A DNA stretch of 13,951 bases from Synergistaceae bacterium (GCA_012523155.1 JAAYJB010000246.1:1-13951); one strand, 5' to 3'; numbered from the stretch's first letter, positions 1 through 8,178 are shown. Made by a program: numbers and translations. The notes: generated from the sequence alone by a model not told the origin.

Positions 1-17
1 ATACAGGAGGCCATGCC

Positions 18-2633
18 ATGGATATATCAAAGTTTACAAAAAAATCCCAGGAAGCCCTGTCTGAAGCACAAAACAAGGCTATTTCCTTTGGTCATACCGA
101 GGTCGACGGGGAGCATCTTCTCCTTGCCCTGGCCGAACAGCCGGAAGGACTCATACCAACAATACTTGCCCGCATGGGAGCAGATCCGTCTAGCCTGGCA
201 AAAAAAGTTGAGGCCGAGCTCGGCCGGAAGGTCCGTGTGACAGGCCCGGGGGTGGATGCGGGGAAAATACTGATTTCATCACGTCTTTCACGGCTGCTGG
301 TGAAGGCCGGTGAGAAAGCGTCCCAGCTGAAAGATGAATATATTTCGGTGGAACATCTTTTTTCCTCCTTTTTCGATGAGGGCAGGACCACTGCAGCCGG
401 GCGCATACTCGCTGAAGCCGGCATCGGGGAAGAGAAATTTCTCTCGGTGCTGAACGAAGTGAGGGGACGGTCGAGGGTTTGCAGCGATTCTCCCGAATCA
501 ACCTATGAGGCTCTTGAGAAATATGGCCGTGACCTTGTGGCAATGGCCCGTTCGGGAAAACTCGATCCCGTGATCGGAAGGGACGAAGAAGTGAGAAGGG
601 TGATCCGGATCCTGAGCCGGAAGACAAAAAACAATCCTGTGCTCATAGGGGACCCCGGGGTGGGCAAGACAGCCATTGTGGAGGGCCTGGCCGGCCGGAT
701 CGTGAACGGCGATGTTCCCGAGGGGCTTCGTGACCGGTCCATTTTCGCTCTTGACATGGGAGCTCTTGTTGCGGGTGCAAAGTATAGGGGAGAATTCGAA
801 GAACGGCTGAAAGCAGTCCTGAACGAAGTGAAGGAGAGCCAGGGAAGGATCATTCTTTTCATCGACGAGCTTCACACCATCGTAGGAGCAGGGGCCGCAG
901 AGGGAGCCATCGACGCGGGGAACATGCTCAAGCCAATGCTGGCGAGGGGTGAACTTCACTGCATCGGTGCTACCACGGTGGACGAATACAGGAAGCAAAT
1001 AGAAAAGGACGCAGCCCTTGCGAGACGGTTCCAGCCGGTACTTGTAGAGCAGCCTTCAGTGGAGGACGCCATTTCCATCCTCAGGGGGCTGAAGGACCGA
1101 TTCCAGGTCCACCATGGGGTGAAGATCAGGGATAATGCTCTCGTGGCGGCTGCAGTGCTTTCTAACAGGTACATTACGGAACGGTTCCTCCCCGACAAGG
1201 CTATCGACCTGGTGGACGAAGCCTGTGCCATGATAAGGACCGAGATCGATTCCCTTCCCTCTGAGCTCGATGCCGTCTCGAGAAAGGTGATGCAGCTCGA
1301 GATCGAAGAGGCCGCCCTTACAAAGGAGAAAGACCCGGCGAGCATGGAGAGGCTTAGAACACTGAGGGGTGAGCTCCAGGATGCAAGGGAAGAGCAAGTC
1401 GGACTGAGAGCTCGCTATGAATCTGAGAAGGAAGGACTTTCTGCCGTACGTTCCCTGAGGGAGCGTATAGAATCCGTGAGGAGGGAGATCGAAAAAGCGG
1501 AGCGGGAATATGACCTGAACAGGGCAGCTGAATTAAAGCACGGGACTCTTCCGCAGCTCGAAAGCCAGCTGCGGGAAAGAGAGGCATCCATAAAGCCGGA
1601 AGGTCAGGGCGGCAATATCCTTCGCGAAGAGGTGACGGAAAACGAGATTTCCGAGATCATCAGCAAGTGGACCGGTATTCCCGTGACGAGACTTCTCGAG
1701 GGCGAGAAAGAAAAATTGCTGAAGCTCGACGAGGTACTTCATCGCAGGGTCGTGGGGCAGGACGAGGCGGTTCAGCTCGTGGCAGACGCAGTGCTCCGTG
1801 CCCGGTCCGGCATAAAGGATCCGAGGCGCCCCATTGGTTCGTTCATTTTTCTTGGACCTACAGGAGTCGGCAAGACGGAACTGGCAAAGACCCTTGCAGA
1901 GGCTCTGTTCGACAGCGAGGATAACCTTATCAGGCTGGACATGTCCGAGTACATGGAGAAGCATTCTGTTTCAAGGATGGTTGGAGCCCCCCCCGGCTAC
2001 GTGGGGTACGACGAGGGAGGGCAGCTGACGGAAGCGGTAAGGCGAAGACCGTACTCAGTGATCCTATTCGACGAGATCGAAAAGGCGCACCCGGACGTAT
2101 TCAATATCCTGCTCCAGATACTCGATGACGGCAGGATCACGGACAGCAGGGGACACCTGGTGAACTTCAAGAACACGGTCGTCATTATGACCAGCAATAT
2201 CGGGGCGCCGCTGCTTCTCGAAGGCATAACATCTGAAGGGGAAATACGGGATGAAGCCCGCGGTGCCGTTATGGAAGAACTGCGCAGGGCGTTCAGGCCG
2301 GAGTTTTTGAACAGGGTTGACGACGTGGTGCTCTTCAAGCCCCTGACCTCAGGGGAGATCGGCCGGATAGTGAAGCTCCTCGCCGCTTCTCTTGAGAAAC
2401 GGCTGCAGGAGCAGAACATTTCTCTTGAAATAACAGAGGGCGCAGCGGCCTTCATAGCAAGGTCCGCCTACGATCCGGTGTACGGCGCACGGCCTCTGAA
2501 GCGGTTCATGGTGCGCAACATCGAAACGCCGGTCGCCCGTTTGATCATCTCCGGAGAAGCCGGTGAAGGATCGGTCATCGTGGTTGACGAAAAGGGCGGA
2601 TACCTGGAGATAACTACAAGAAAAGATAAGTGA
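18..2633 (+). CDS. clpB: ClpB disaggregase, AAA+ ATP-dependent chaperone
   Basis: This is a full-length ClpB (871 residues, normal for the family), a cytosolic hexameric ATPase that pulls aggregated proteins apart together with DnaK. The N-terminal Clp repeat domain covers about residues 1-145. The first AAA+ module has Walker A GDPGVGKT at 211-218 and Walker [11 protein letters not shown] long charged coiled-coil middle domain lies at about 400-545; this domain separates ClpB from ClpA and ClpC. The second AAA+ module has Walker A GPTGVGKT at 613-620 and Walker [14 protein letters not shown]. The C-terminal domain contains YGARPLKR. The start at 18 is chosen because AGGAGG sits seven bases upstream. 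A nearer ATG at 13 is out of frame and yields only a short shadow. The gene's promoter lies outside the window. It ends at a strong terminator, so it appears to be the last gene of its transcript. No residue loss was seen. Confidence 0.98.
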   Translation: MDISKFTKKSQEALSEAQNKAISFGHTEVDGEHLLLALAEQPEGLIPTILARMGADPSSLAKKVEAELGRKVRVTGPGVDAGKILISSRLSRLLVKAGEKASQLKDEYISVEHLFSSFFDEGRTTAAGRILAEAGIGEEKFLSVLNEVRGRSRVCSDSPESTYEALEKYGRDLVAMARSGKLDPVIGRDEEVRRVIRILSRKTKNNPVLIGDPGVGKTAIVEGLAGRIVNGDVPEGLRDRSIFALDMGALVAGAKYRGEFEERLKAVLNEVKESQGRIILFIDELHTIVGAGAAEGAIDAGNMLKPMLARGELHCIGATTVDEYRKQIEKDAALARRFQPVLVEQPSVEDAISILRGLKDRFQVHHGVKIRDNALVAAAVLSNRYITERFLPDKAIDLVDEACAMIRTEIDSLPSELDAVSRKVMQLEIEEAALTKEKDPASMERLRTLRGELQDAREEQVGLRARYESEKEGLSAVRSLRERIESVRREIEKAEREYDLNRAAELKHGTLPQLESQLREREASIKPEGQGGNILREEVTENEISEIISKWTGIPVTRLLEGEKEKLLKLDEVLHRRVVGQDEAVQLVADAVLRARSGIKDPRRPIGSFIFLGPTGVGKTELAKTLAEALFDSEDNLIRLDMSEYMEKHSVSRMVGAPPGYVGYDEGGQLTEAVRRRPYSVILFDEIEKAHPDVFNILLQILDDGRITDSRGHLVNFKNTVVIMTSNIGAPLLLEGITSEGEIRDEARGAVMEELRRAFRPEFLNRVDDVVLFKPLTSGEIGRIVKLLAASLEKRLQEQNISLEITEGAAAFIARSAYDPVYGARPLKRFMVRNIETPVARLIISGEAGEGSVIVVDEKGGYLEITTRKDK

Positions 2634-2656
2634 ACTTAATGGAATAAAGAAATAAC

Positions 2657-2683
2657 AAGCCGGAGATTCCTCTCCGGCTTTTT
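2657..2683 (+). terminator. Intrinsic terminator of clpB
   Basis: A perfect 10-bp stem (2657-2666 with 2671-2680) closes a TTCC tetraloop. Its 3' arm runs into a five-T tract. It lies about 23 bases after the clpB stop codon and before the MFS gene, so the two genes are probably separate transcripts. Confidence 0.9.
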
Positions 2684-2711
2684 GCATTGTGTTTTTTTGA
2701 AAAATGCGGTA

Positions 2712-2739
2712 TTACATTTTGCGTTTTTCGTGATACTAT
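2712..2739 (+). promoter_or_regulatory. Possible promoter of the MFS gene
   Basis: TTACAT (2712-2717) and TACTAT (2734-2739) are separated by 16 bases. Both are imperfect matches to the housekeeping -35 and -10 boxes. They sit between the clpB terminator and the MFS start, where a promoter is needed. The call rests on position and partial consensus only. Confidence 0.35.
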
Positions 2740-2777
2740 TTGAGTCTAACCATTATTTCAAGGAGCGTGTTTTCTTT

Positions 2778-3968
2778 ATGCCGTCAAAAACATATAGGCT
2801 CTACAAGCCCGAAAGTTCGGGCTTTAAACTCTCCCTGCTCTCTGCAGGGCATTTTTTCAATGATCTGTACGCATCCTTTCTGCCCACGTTCATTCCCACC
2901 CTTATTTCGAGGCTTGGGATCACCATGGCACAGGCAGGTTTTTTCAGCACCTTTCTCGGTGTTATCCATATCATTTTCCAGCCGGTGATAGGGTATCTTT
3001 CCGACCGTTCATCCAACCCGTGGCTGATTATCTGCGGTCCGATAATTACGTGTATCGGTGCCACAATGATCCCCCTTTCCCCGACCTACGGATTTGCCTT
3101 GTTTTTTGTAGGCCTCTGGGGTGCCGGGAGCGCCATGTTTCACCCACAGGGGCACGGCGGAGTGGGGCATGTGGTCCCGAAGGAAAAACTCACTGTTTCC
3201 CTTGCACTCTTTGCCATAGCAGGAACAGCTGGAGTTACTGCAAGTCCTCTCTTCGCGGTCGCTCTTGTAAACACGGTCGGGATGAAAATGATGCCCGTCG
3301 TCGCAATTTTGCCCGTGCTCCTTCTCGGTCTCTTCACGTGGAAGACCATGCCCTCACTGAGCCACGAAAGCGGAAGTGCGCTTGCTCCCCAGAAGGGGCT
3401 CATTTCGACCCTGAAGTCGGTGTTTGTAATTATTTATCCTATATGGGCGATTTCGAGCGTAAGAGACGCAGCGAGCCAGGGAGTGAGGATGTTCTTCCCT
3501 ATCAAGATAGCTGCAGAGGGGGCCGATATTACATTTGTGGGAACTGTCCTCTTCCTGATCATGCTCGGGACCACCCTGTCAATGGTGGTTATCGGCAGGA
3601 TAGCCGACACCTATGGAAAGAAAAAGACCCTTGCGGTGATCATGGGTATGTCCTCCCTCTGTCTCTTCGCCGGCCGTGCCGCAGGAGGATGGACTGCCAT
3701 CCTGTTCTTCGTGCTGGGAACATCGGCAGTTAACGCAACCATGCCCATAACGGCGGCAATAGCCCAGGAAATGGTCCCGAATTCCCGGGGAATGGCCAGC
3801 TCCATCGTTATGGGGCTTTCCTGGGGTGTGGGAAATCTTCTAATGGCTCCTTTCGGCAAAATCGGTGACTTGTACGGCATTAACGCGACTTTGTTCATTG
3901 TGGCGCTGCTGCCCCTTCTCACGTTCCCCTTTTTGCTCACGAAACCGTTCCGGGAAGCGAAGGACTGA
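2778..3968 (+). CDS. MFS transporter, fosmidomycin-resistance (Fsr)-like family
   Basis: This is a 396-residue inner-membrane protein with alternating hydrophobic segments, consistent with 12 helices. It resembles the Fsr branch of the major facilitator superfamily. HFFND lies in helix 1 (residues 25-29), GYLSDR follows helix 2 (72-77), and MFHPQGHGG (120-128) corresponds to the FHPE-type motif of Fsr after helix 4. A second-half motif GRIADTYGKKK mirrors the first-half loop. Members of this family are drug or metabolite proton antiporters, but the substrate cannot be read from the sequence. The reading frame stays open 32 codons upstream. I chose ATG 2778 because AAGGAG precedes it and because the upstream codons overlap the promoter region. 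It is convergent with the kamA operon and separated by a strong hairpin, so a link to that pathway is not implied by transcription. Confidence 0.9.
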   Translation: MPSKTYRLYKPESSGFKLSLLSAGHFFNDLYASFLPTFIPTLISRLGITMAQAGFFSTFLGVIHIIFQPVIGYLSDRSSNPWLIICGPIITCIGATMIPLSPTYGFALFFVGLWGAGSAMFHPQGHGGVGHVVPKEKLTVSLALFAIAGTAGVTASPLFAVALVNTVGMKMMPVVAILPVLLLGLFTWKTMPSLSHESGSALAPQKGLISTLKSVFVIIYPIWAISSVRDAASQGVRMFFPIKIAAEGADITFVGTVLFLIMLGTTLSMVVIGRIADTYGKKKTLAVIMGMSSLCLFAGRAAGGWTAILFFVLGTSAVNATMPITAAIAQEMVPNSRGMASSIVMGLSWGVGNLLMAPFGKIGDLYGINATLFIVALLPLLTFPFLLTKPFREAKD

Positions 3969-3982
3969 TTTCCGTTTTCTTG

Positions 3983-4019
3983 TAAAGCAGGGGGCACGAA
4001 ATTCGTGCCCCCTGCTTTA
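3983..4019. terminator. Bidirectional terminator between MFS gene and kamA operon
   Basis: A nearly perfect palindrome: arms 3983-3998 and 4004-4019 pair over 16 bp with an AAATT loop. On the plus strand it is followed by TTTATTATT. On the minus strand it begins one base after the kamA stop codon and is followed by a T-rich stretch. It therefore serves both convergent genes. Confidence 0.9.
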
Positions 4020-5435
4020 TTATTCATCTTTTTGTTCGTTCTGCCATTTCCGCCTTCGTGTCTCGCGCTCCAGCCGCTTCGGTTCGAGTGAGACTGCATC
4101 TCCTTCAAAGAGTGATTCCATTCCTCCGGAATAAAGGGACCTGGCCCGCTCGCATGTTTCCCGGCATTTACCGCGGCATGTGCTTTTGTTGTCGTCAGGC
4201 TCAGTATAGACAGTGATGACTCCCTCAAAATTACGAAGCACGGTCTTCCTGTCAGACCGGGAAAGGACGTAGTTCGGCATAACGGGGATTTTTCCTCCGC
4301 CTCCGGGTGCGTCCACGACGAATGTGGGCACGGCAAGCCCTGACGTATGGCCCCGGAGATACTCCATGATCTCGATCCCTTTCCCTATGGAGGTTCGGAA
4401 GTGTTCAATGCCTCTCGACAGATCGCACTGGTAAATATAGTAGGGGCGGATCCGAAGCTTCAGCAACTTCTGGTTGAGCTCACGGAATATGTAGGGACAA
4501 TCATTGATTCCCTTGAGCAGGACCGACTGGTTCCCTAAAGGTATTCCCGCATCAGCGAGGCGGGCGCACGCAGCTTCAGTCTCCGAAGTGATTTCTTTCG
4601 GATGGTTGAAGTGAAGGTTTATCCACAGTGGATGGTGTTTTTTAAGTACGGTGCACAGGCTTTCAGTCACCCTCATTGGAAGGACTGCCGGAATGCGGCT
4701 CCCGATCCTGATTATCTCAACCGTTGGAATGGCTCGTATTTTTGCGAGCACGGAATCCAGGGCTTCGTCCGAAAGGGTCAGGGGGTCTCCGCCGGTGATG
4801 AGCACGTCACGGATAGCGGGAGTCCGGGCAATATACTCCACGCACCTGTCGATCTGCTCCGCAGTCCTCTGGGTATCGTTCTGTCCTGCAAAACGTCTTC
4901 TGGTACAGTGGCGGCAGTACATTGCGCATTGGTCCGTGACAAGGAGTATGCACCGGTCAGGGTACCTGTGGGTGAGCCCCGGTACGGGAGAATCCACGTC
5001 CTCGTGGAGAGGGTCGAGAAGGTCCGTTGAGGAAATGATCGTCTCCTTCAGCGACGGTATTGCCTGTTTCCTGATGGGGCAGTCGGGATCACTTCCGTCG
5101 ATGAGCGACGCGTAGTATGGAGTGATGGCCATGCGCAGCGAGTTCAAGCTGCGTTTCAGCATTGAATGTTCGCTCTTCGAGAGAGGCAGGATACGTCCCA
5201 GTTCCTCCGCGGATGTGATCCGCGCCCTCATCTGCCAGCGCCAGTCATTCCAGAGTTCCTCGCCCACAGATTCCCTGAGGGCTTCAAGATAGTTTTTTCC
5301 CTCGTGGAAAAGGGGAAGGCTGAGGAGTATGCTTTCTTTTCCCCGCTTTGTTCTGGATGACGGAGGGCGTATTTCCTCCCCGTTTCCGTCAGCGGCCGCT
5401 TGACTGCTTACCGATTTTTTTGCAGTAGAGGACAA
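4020..5435 (-). CDS. kamA: Lysine 2,3-aminomutase (KamA family, radical SAM)
   Basis: Predicted to interconvert L-lysine and L-beta-lysine using S-adenosylmethionine, a 4Fe-4S cluster and PLP. Numbering is from the TTG start chosen here (471 residues). NDWRWQ at 63-68 opens the conserved domain. The cluster motif CAMYCRHC gives Cys170, 174 and 177. GGGGK holds the PLP lysine, Lys382. Asp338 in QCDLS and Asp375 in VVDAP align with the two aspartates (293 and 330 in the Clostridium subterminale enzyme) that bind the lysine side-chain amine; this supports lysine rather than glutamate as substrate. The C-terminus carries CRGKCRETC. The start is uncertain. No ATG, GTG or TTG falls between the end of the overlapping GNAT gene and the conserved part, except a GTG six codons before NDWRWQ. 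TTG 5435 has AAGGTGA upstream; ATG 5525 would add 30 residues. It is the last gene of a four-gene operon. Confidence 0.93.
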   Translation of the reverse strand: MSSTAKKSVSSQAAADGNGEEIRPPSSRTKRGKESILLSLPLFHEGKNYLEALRESVGEELWNDWRWQMRARITSAEELGRILPLSKSEHSMLKRSLNSLRMAITPYYASLIDGSDPDCPIRKQAIPSLKETIISSTDLLDPLHEDVDSPVPGLTHRYPDRCILLVTDQCAMYCRHCTRRRFAGQNDTQRTAEQIDRCVEYIARTPAIRDVLITGGDPLTLSDEALDSVLAKIRAIPTVEIIRIGSRIPAVLPMRVTESLCTVLKKHHPLWINLHFNHPKEITSETEAACARLADAGIPLGNQSVLLKGINDCPYIFRELNQKLLKLRIRPYYIYQCDLSRGIEHFRTSIGKGIEIMEYLRGHTSGLAVPTFVVDAPGGGGKIPVMPNYVLSRSDRKTVLRNFEGVITVYTEPDDNKSTCRGKCRETCERARSLYSGGMESLFEGDAVSLEPKRLERETRRRKWQNEQKDE

Positions 5436-5865
5436 GGTCGTCACCTTCCGAATAAAAGTCCGGAATGCGTCCGCATTCCGTATATCCACGGGCAAGGTAG
5501 AAATACCGCTGCCCGAGATAGTCATCTCTTCCGGCCGTTTCTACCCGTATGACAGCCCGCGTGGACTGGACGAGCAGCGACGAGCACATCTTTTCTTCCA
5601 GCTTTTTGCCGATCCCTTTTTTCTGGAATGCAGGGTCGACAGCTATCCAGTAAAGATCGAAGGCAAAATCGGTCATGGGGGTCGGCCCGTAAACAAGGAA
5701 ACCGGCCAGTTGCCCTTCGCTCCAATCGGTGAGAAGGACGTAGTCTTTTCCGGGATGAAGTGACCACTCGATCAGAACGTCCTCGAGAACACCGAGTTCC
5801 CCGGGAGTGAAGGCACCTGTTAAACTCGCCGCGGCGAGGCATTTTTCAGCAAGAAGATTTTCCAC
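5389..5865 (-). CDS. GNAT-family N-acetyltransferase
   Basis: Predicted to transfer an acetyl group from acetyl-CoA to an amine. From the GTG start it has 158 residues. The acetyl-CoA loop is QKKGIGKK (81-88), preceded by the beta-strand DLYWIAVDP. The C-terminal RIPDFY (123-128) and GDDLVLY (131-137) mark a GNAT subgroup I associate with ATP-grasp neighbours; that association is from memory and unchecked. GTG 5865 is chosen because AGAGGAG lies six bases before it and the resulting length suits the fold. ATG 5922 would add 19 residues, with a weaker, closely spaced GGAG. The gene overlaps the end of ligase B by 20 bases and the start of kamA by about 47, so it is translated as part of the operon. 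It is shorter than, and does not look like, the known beta-lysine acetyltransferase AblB, so its acceptor is open. Likely acceptors are beta-lysine or the ligase product. Confidence 0.88.
   Translation of the reverse strand: MENLLAEKCLAAASLTGAFTPGELGVLEDVLIEWSLHPGKDYVLLTDWSEGQLAGFLVYGPTPMTDFAFDLYWIAVDPAFQKKGIGKKLEEKMCSSLLVQSTRAVIRVETAGRDDYLGQRYFYLARGYTECGRIPDFYSEGDDLVLYCKKIGKQSSGR
5461..5480 (-). other. Perfect 9-bp inverted repeat just before the kamA TTG start
   Basis: CGGAATGCG and CGCATTCCG face each other across two bases inside the 3' end of the GNAT gene. In the minus-strand mRNA this would fold about 25 bases before TTG 5435. A role in coupling GNAT and kamA translation is possible, but it also encodes the GNAT residues ECGRIP, so coincidence cannot be excluded. 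Confidence 0.4.
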
Positions 5866-6895
5866 CGCAAGCTCCTCTCCGGGCCTTTTCAAGGGCCAGT
5901 TCCACAATTTCAGAAACTGCATCCAGCTCCGACATGCCGCTTTCCCGGCATTGTCTCATGAATCCTCCGCTCGTTGACAAGTCGGGATTGGGGTTTACAT
6001 CGATAACAAAGAGCTTGTCGTCCTTCTCTCTCAAGTCCACCCGGAAATACCCCCTGCAGCCCAGGGCTTTTCCGGCAGAGTCGGCAAGTTCCCGTGCCAG
6101 CCGGGCTTTTTCTCCTTCCGCTTTTTTCGGTGTGAGATCATACAGTGGAGATTCAGGGTCCCATTTTGAACCGTAGTCGAGGTATTGGAGGCATCCCTCC
6201 ATGTTTCCGTAGTCGATCACCGAAACCCCTACCGGCCGATAGGGCCCGTTTCCCATGCATGAAACGGAATACTCGCGTCCAGGCAGAAACTCCTCGGCAC
6301 GGATGCCCCCGGGGAAATCGGCCAGCCTGGACAGGACCGCTTCCTCGAGCTGTTCTGTTTTCTCCACGAGTGATCCTCCATTTATTCCCACGCTCCCGTC
6401 CTCCGAAAGAGGCTTCAGAAATACCGGGAGCCGGAGTTTTTCAAGAATCACCGATGGCGTCAAGCCAGGGAAGAGCGTTATTCCTCCAGGGACAGGGACT
6501 TTGTTCTGAGTGAGCCGTTCCGCAGTCATGCCCTTTGAAAGGCATGCCTTGAGGGCTGACGCCGGATTCCCCGTACATGGAATGCCTTCCTTCTCTACAA
6601 TCGCCATGAAGCGGTGTTCCGCCCCGCTGTCGCTGCCGAAACCCTCGAAGAGATTGAAAATGCATTCCGCCCCCGGTGAGCGGATAATAGAAGCAGTCCT
6701 TTCAGTTGAGGAAAGGAGTTTTGGTGTAATGTCAACGGGCAGGACATGCCAGCCCGCCTGTTCCAGGATTTTCGAAACCCATTCCCTGGTCTGGAGAGCA
6801 TCGGTGACATCCGGCCGGCCCTCCTGTTCCAGGGCGGCCACAGCCAGTATGGTCCCGCGTTTTTGAGGAGGCTCCGAAGAATGATCGGAGTTCAT
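5846..6895 (-). CDS. ATP-grasp ligase B, D-Ala-D-Ala ligase-like
   Basis: A 349-residue cytosolic ATP-grasp enzyme. Such enzymes activate a carboxylate as an acyl phosphate and join it to an amine. The N-terminal substrate domain contains CIFNLFEGFGSDSGAEH (78-94). The ATP-binding core has the lysine in FLKP (Lys151) and the flexible loop SEDGSVGI (154-161), followed by LPGREYSVSCMGN (194-206) and YFRVDLRE (273-280). The metal-binding end FVIDVNPNPDLS (286-297) supplies Asp289 and Asn291. All the usual ATP-grasp landmarks are present, so it should be active. The substrates are unknown. A peptidoglycan D-Ala ligase is less likely because the gene sits between a second ligase and GNAT/KamA rather than in a cell-wall cluster. 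Its ATG overlaps the stop of ligase A (ATGA), with GGGAGG ten bases upstream, which implies coupled translation and matched amounts of the two ligases. Confidence 0.9.
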   Translation of the reverse strand: MNSDHSSEPPQKRGTILAVAALEQEGRPDVTDALQTREWVSKILEQAGWHVLPVDITPKLLSSTERTASIIRSPGAECIFNLFEGFGSDSGAEHRFMAIVEKEGIPCTGNPASALKACLSKGMTAERLTQNKVPVPGGITLFPGLTPSVILEKLRLPVFLKPLSEDGSVGINGGSLVEKTEQLEEAVLSRLADFPGGIRAEEFLPGREYSVSCMGNGPYRPVGVSVIDYGNMEGCLQYLDYGSKWDPESPLYDLTPKKAEGEKARLARELADSAGKALGCRGYFRVDLREKDDKLFVIDVNPNPDLSTSGGFMRQCRESGMSELDAVSEIVELALEKARRGACGGKSSC

Positions 6896-7968
6896 GATGC
6901 ATCAGCCTCCCTGGCAAAACGAGAGCAATCGAGGCTCGACCTACGGAAGGCGCTCATGAGAATTGACCGGATCAGCCCGGAGTAGGTTCCTCCGCTGAGT
7001 CTGTGGAGTATGGGAAGATCGCTGTACAGGGGCGAAAGACCCGGCAGGGGATTTATATCGATGATCCTGGGGATCCCGTCGTCGTCAAGGCGAAAATCTA
7101 CCCGGGCCATATCACGAAGCTCCAGGGCTGAAAAAGCCGATACGGCAAATCTTCCGATCTGGTTCCGGAGGGCCGGTGGAATTGTATTCGGTCCGTCGTA
7201 CCGTATTCTTTCGAGATAATTTCTCTTCTCCTCGAGAGAGTAGAGGAATTCCTCTCTCGGCTGAAGGGGGGTAATTTTCATCATTCCGGCAACGGAAGGA
7301 TTCCCGTTTCCGGTAAGCCCGACCGTGATCTCGTCTCCTGGGAGGTATTCTTCAAGCAGTGCCGGCTGATCATACCTGTTCCAGATGCGGCGGATCTTTT
7401 CCTCCGCTTCACGGTGGGAGTGGGCTACAGAGTCGGAGAAAATCCCTTTTGATGATCCCTCATACCGTGGTTTGACTACCATTCGGCTGAACTGTCCGAA
7501 AAGGGAGGGAAGTGCAGCAAGATCTTCGCTGCCGCGGAATGAGGCTGAAAAAGGCACGGGAATTCCTTCGGCCGAGAGGGTTCGGCAGGTCAGGAGCTTA
7601 TCCAGGGCCATTGCCATGGATACTGCGTCAGACCCCCAGAAGGGGATGGAAGCGCTTTCAAGCACACACGGGACCTGGGCCTCCCGCCCCCGTCCCTGCC
7701 CCCTGCCTTCGGCTATATTTGCTACAAAGTCAGGCGACTGATTCTGAAGCCGTGCAGAGAAGTTTTCATCCTGTTCGCATAGGGACACACTGAAACCGAA
7801 AGACGCGATCGTCTCCGCAACTGACTCCACAGTGCACAGCGGGTCATATTCCTCGTACTTGTCATCCGGCTCTCCTGAACCTGCTGATTTTTTCAGGTTG
7901 AAGGCGACTGATATTTTTGAGACGGGACGCAACGGAACGTTCGGCTCGCAGCCGAAACCATCGTTCAT
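6892..7968 (-). CDS. ATP-grasp ligase A, D-Ala-D-Ala ligase-like
   Basis: First gene of the operon, 358 residues, cytosolic. The N-terminal domain has FVANIAEGRGQGRGREAQVP (81-100) and a DK pair (Lys124). The ATP-binding lysine lies in VVKP (Lys166), and the glycine-serine loop is YEGSSKGI (169-176). Then come LPGDEITVGLTGN (209-221), ARVDFRLDDDG (288-298) and the metal site RIIDINPLPGLSP (301-313) with Asp304 and Asn306. This pattern is typical of dipeptide-forming ATP-grasp ligases; the substrates cannot be read. The start ATG 7968 is preceded by GGGAGGAG at good spacing. An in-frame GTG at 8046 would extend it by 26 residues but has no such site and adds poorly protein-like sequence. It differs substantially from ligase B outside the motifs, so this is not a recent duplication. 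Two sequential ligation steps are a reasonable inference. Confidence 0.9.
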   Translation of the reverse strand: MNDGFGCEPNVPLRPVSKISVAFNLKKSAGSGEPDDKYEEYDPLCTVESVAETIASFGFSVSLCEQDENFSARLQNQSPDFVANIAEGRGQGRGREAQVPCVLESASIPFWGSDAVSMAMALDKLLTCRTLSAEGIPVPFSASFRGSEDLAALPSLFGQFSRMVVKPRYEGSSKGIFSDSVAHSHREAEEKIRRIWNRYDQPALLEEYLPGDEITVGLTGNGNPSVAGMMKITPLQPREEFLYSLEEKRNYLERIRYDGPNTIPPALRNQIGRFAVSAFSALELRDMARVDFRLDDDGIPRIIDINPLPGLSPLYSDLPILHRLSGGTYSGLIRSILMSAFRRSSLDCSRFAREADAS

Positions 7969-8093
7969 AAACGATCTCCTCCCGGAGGATATGATCCGGC
8001 ACCTCTGTATCAAAAAGGACCGGGAAAACGTCTCGCATTTGATCACAGCCGTGGAAAGCCATGTTCACACTGTTGATATACTGTTCTTTGCGG

Positions 8094-8121
8094 ATTATAT
8101 GCCTTTTCGGAAGAAAAACAA
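8094..8121 (-). promoter_or_regulatory. Promoter of the ligase A-ligase B-GNAT-kamA operon
   Basis: On the minus strand TTGTTT (8116-8121) and a perfect TATAAT (8094-8099) are separated by 16 bases. It lies just downstream of the rubrerythrin terminator. Transcription starting near 8087 gives a leader of about 119 bases before ATG 7968, which is long enough to hold regulatory structure. Confidence 0.7.
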
Positions 8122-8150
8122 GAGGGTTTTTCAGAAAAATAAGGAAGAAG

Positions 8151-8172
8151 AAAAGGGCCTCTGAAGAGGCCC
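8151..8172 (-). terminator. Intrinsic terminator of rubrerythrin
   Basis: On the minus strand a 7-bp stem GGGCCTC/GAGGCCC closes a TTCA loop and is followed by TTTTCTTCTTCC. It lies a few bases after the rubrerythrin stop codon and separates the iron/oxidative-stress genes from the next operon. Confidence 0.85.
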
Positions 8173-8178
8173 GGGATG

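Noticed and set aside
190..998. Long minus-strand frames opposite clpB
   Set aside because: They are antisense shadows of a strongly conserved gene, rich in Arg/Ser/Pro and without recognisable motifs.
2682..2777. N-terminal extension of the MFS protein by 32 codons
   Set aside because: The upstream codons begin inside the clpB terminator and have no ribosome-binding site; ATG 2778 has AAGGAG.
5389..5865. GNAT as the known beta-lysine acetyltransferase AblB
   Set aside because: The protein is much shorter than AblB as I know it and carries a different C-terminal pattern (RIPDFY...GDDLVLY). I kept the general GNAT call.
5846..7968. The two ATP-grasp genes as cell-wall D-Ala-D-Ala ligases
   Set aside because: Neither lies near cell-wall genes, there are two unlike copies in tandem, and both are operon partners of GNAT and kamA. 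Not excluded by motif alone.
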